21,852 nucleotides of DNA from an uncultured Clostridia bacterium (lineage in GTDB: Bacteria; Bacillota; Clostridia; TANB77; CAG-508): contig CAKPOI010000027.1 of the NCBI GenBank assembly GCA_934169775.1, forward strand, positions 1 to 21,852, read 5' to 3'. The notes under the pieces were generated by a model. The model was not told the origin of the DNA and did no database searches. It saw only the letters and a list, made by a program, of their open reading frames with translations. Both the position numbers and the translations under genes were made by a program. Positions 21,619-21,852 of the stretch are shown here, piece by piece. Numbering within the stretch: the first letter of the stretch is position 1; the number at the start of each line of letters is the position of its first letter.

Positions 21619-21792
21619 TTATAAATTTATAACTTGTTTTATAATATGCACATCTTCAATTTTATTAATTCCAAAACACTTTTTTCCTAGATCTTTAATG
21701 GATGCTCCTAGATGATACATTTCTTTATCATCTATTACTATAAATCTGTCATGAAATTTATTTGTTTTTGCAACTTTTTGTAGTGTTACAAT
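21619..21792 (-). pseudogene. C-terminal fragment of a protein with a KFHDRFIVIDD motif (ORF6N/PLD-like type)
   Basis: On the minus strand, codons from 21792 to the TAA at 21619 read IVTLQKVAKTNKFHDRFIVI, then DDKEMYHLGASIKDLGKKCF. This HDRF-x-x-ID plus GAS-x-KDLGKK pattern occurs at the C-terminus of ORF6N-domain (phage antirepressor-like) and related PLD-fold proteins. The frame is blocked upstream by a TGA near 21818 and contains no start codon before the motif, and I cannot see the expected N-terminal part in any frame. It is therefore most likely a remnant of a phage or mobile gene. A gene continuing beyond the window through a frameshift is possible. Confidence 0.5.
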
Positions 21793-21852
21793 AGATGTGA
21801 AACAAAAATAATATAGAAAAAAAGTGATTCAAGTAGTATAATTGAATTGTCT

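Overview
The window is about 21.9 kb of AT-rich, low-GC Gram-positive DNA, most likely from an anaerobic Clostridia-type bacterium. Supporting signs are strong AGGAGG-type ribosome binding sites, the firmicute ireB-ruvX-DUF1292 cluster, Mini-III RNase, RbgA, a CCA-encoding tRNA gene and a yybP-ykoY riboswitch. No rRNA, CRISPR array, transposase or reverse transcriptase is visible, so the species cannot be named.

Left part (1-4020): three tandem minus-strand genes (one cut by the window edge) encode proteins that start with a pilin-like hydrophobic helix. The two complete ones end in a formylglycine-generating-enzyme / C-type-lectin-like domain. The last ~120-150 bp of both complete genes are sharp GC-rich islands (54-58% GC by hand count, against ~33% in a neighbouring stretch) made largely of NNY codons. 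This is what variable regions of diversity-generating retroelement (DGR) targets look like. A 9-bp perfect hairpin without a T-run lies downstream of one of them. A small ribbon-helix-helix regulator is transcribed divergently from the second pseudopilin gene, from a promoter only a few bases away.

Middle-left (4022-9600): a P2A-type cation ATPase under a yybP-ykoY (Mn2+) riboswitch with an overlapping terminator, a tRNA-Glu(CTC) with its own promoter and terminator, Mini-RNase III, and the ribosome-assembly GTPase RbgA. The gap upstream of rbgA holds what looks like an unannotated type I toxin-antitoxin locus: a 36-aa hydrophobic peptide with an ideal ribosome binding site, a convergent ~80-nt RNA with its own promoter, a shared two-way terminator, and short repeats common to the two RNAs.

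Middle (9641-16250): a HAM1/RdgB-like NTP pyrophosphatase, a small membrane protein, DUF1292, RuvX, IreB, and a tight three-gene operon. The operon encodes a VirB2/TrbC-like small membrane protein, a CpaE/TadZ-like MinD-family ATPase carrying AT-hooks and a 15-residue tandem repeat, and a membrane GAF protein with a degenerate GGDEF site.

Right part (16324-21852): a membrane-anchored G5-glucosaminidase is divergent from an operon of an unknown anchored protein and a long-chain acyl-CoA synthetase, with a 12-bp palindrome between the two promoters. The synthetase ends in a 34-bp perfect inverted repeat shared with a convergent HD-domain hydrolase gene. A small DUF6440-like lipoprotein of different base composition and a broken C-terminal gene fragment close the window. 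The cell-surface theme (pseudopilins, glucosaminidase, secretion-like operon, lipoprotein) is the main functional thread.
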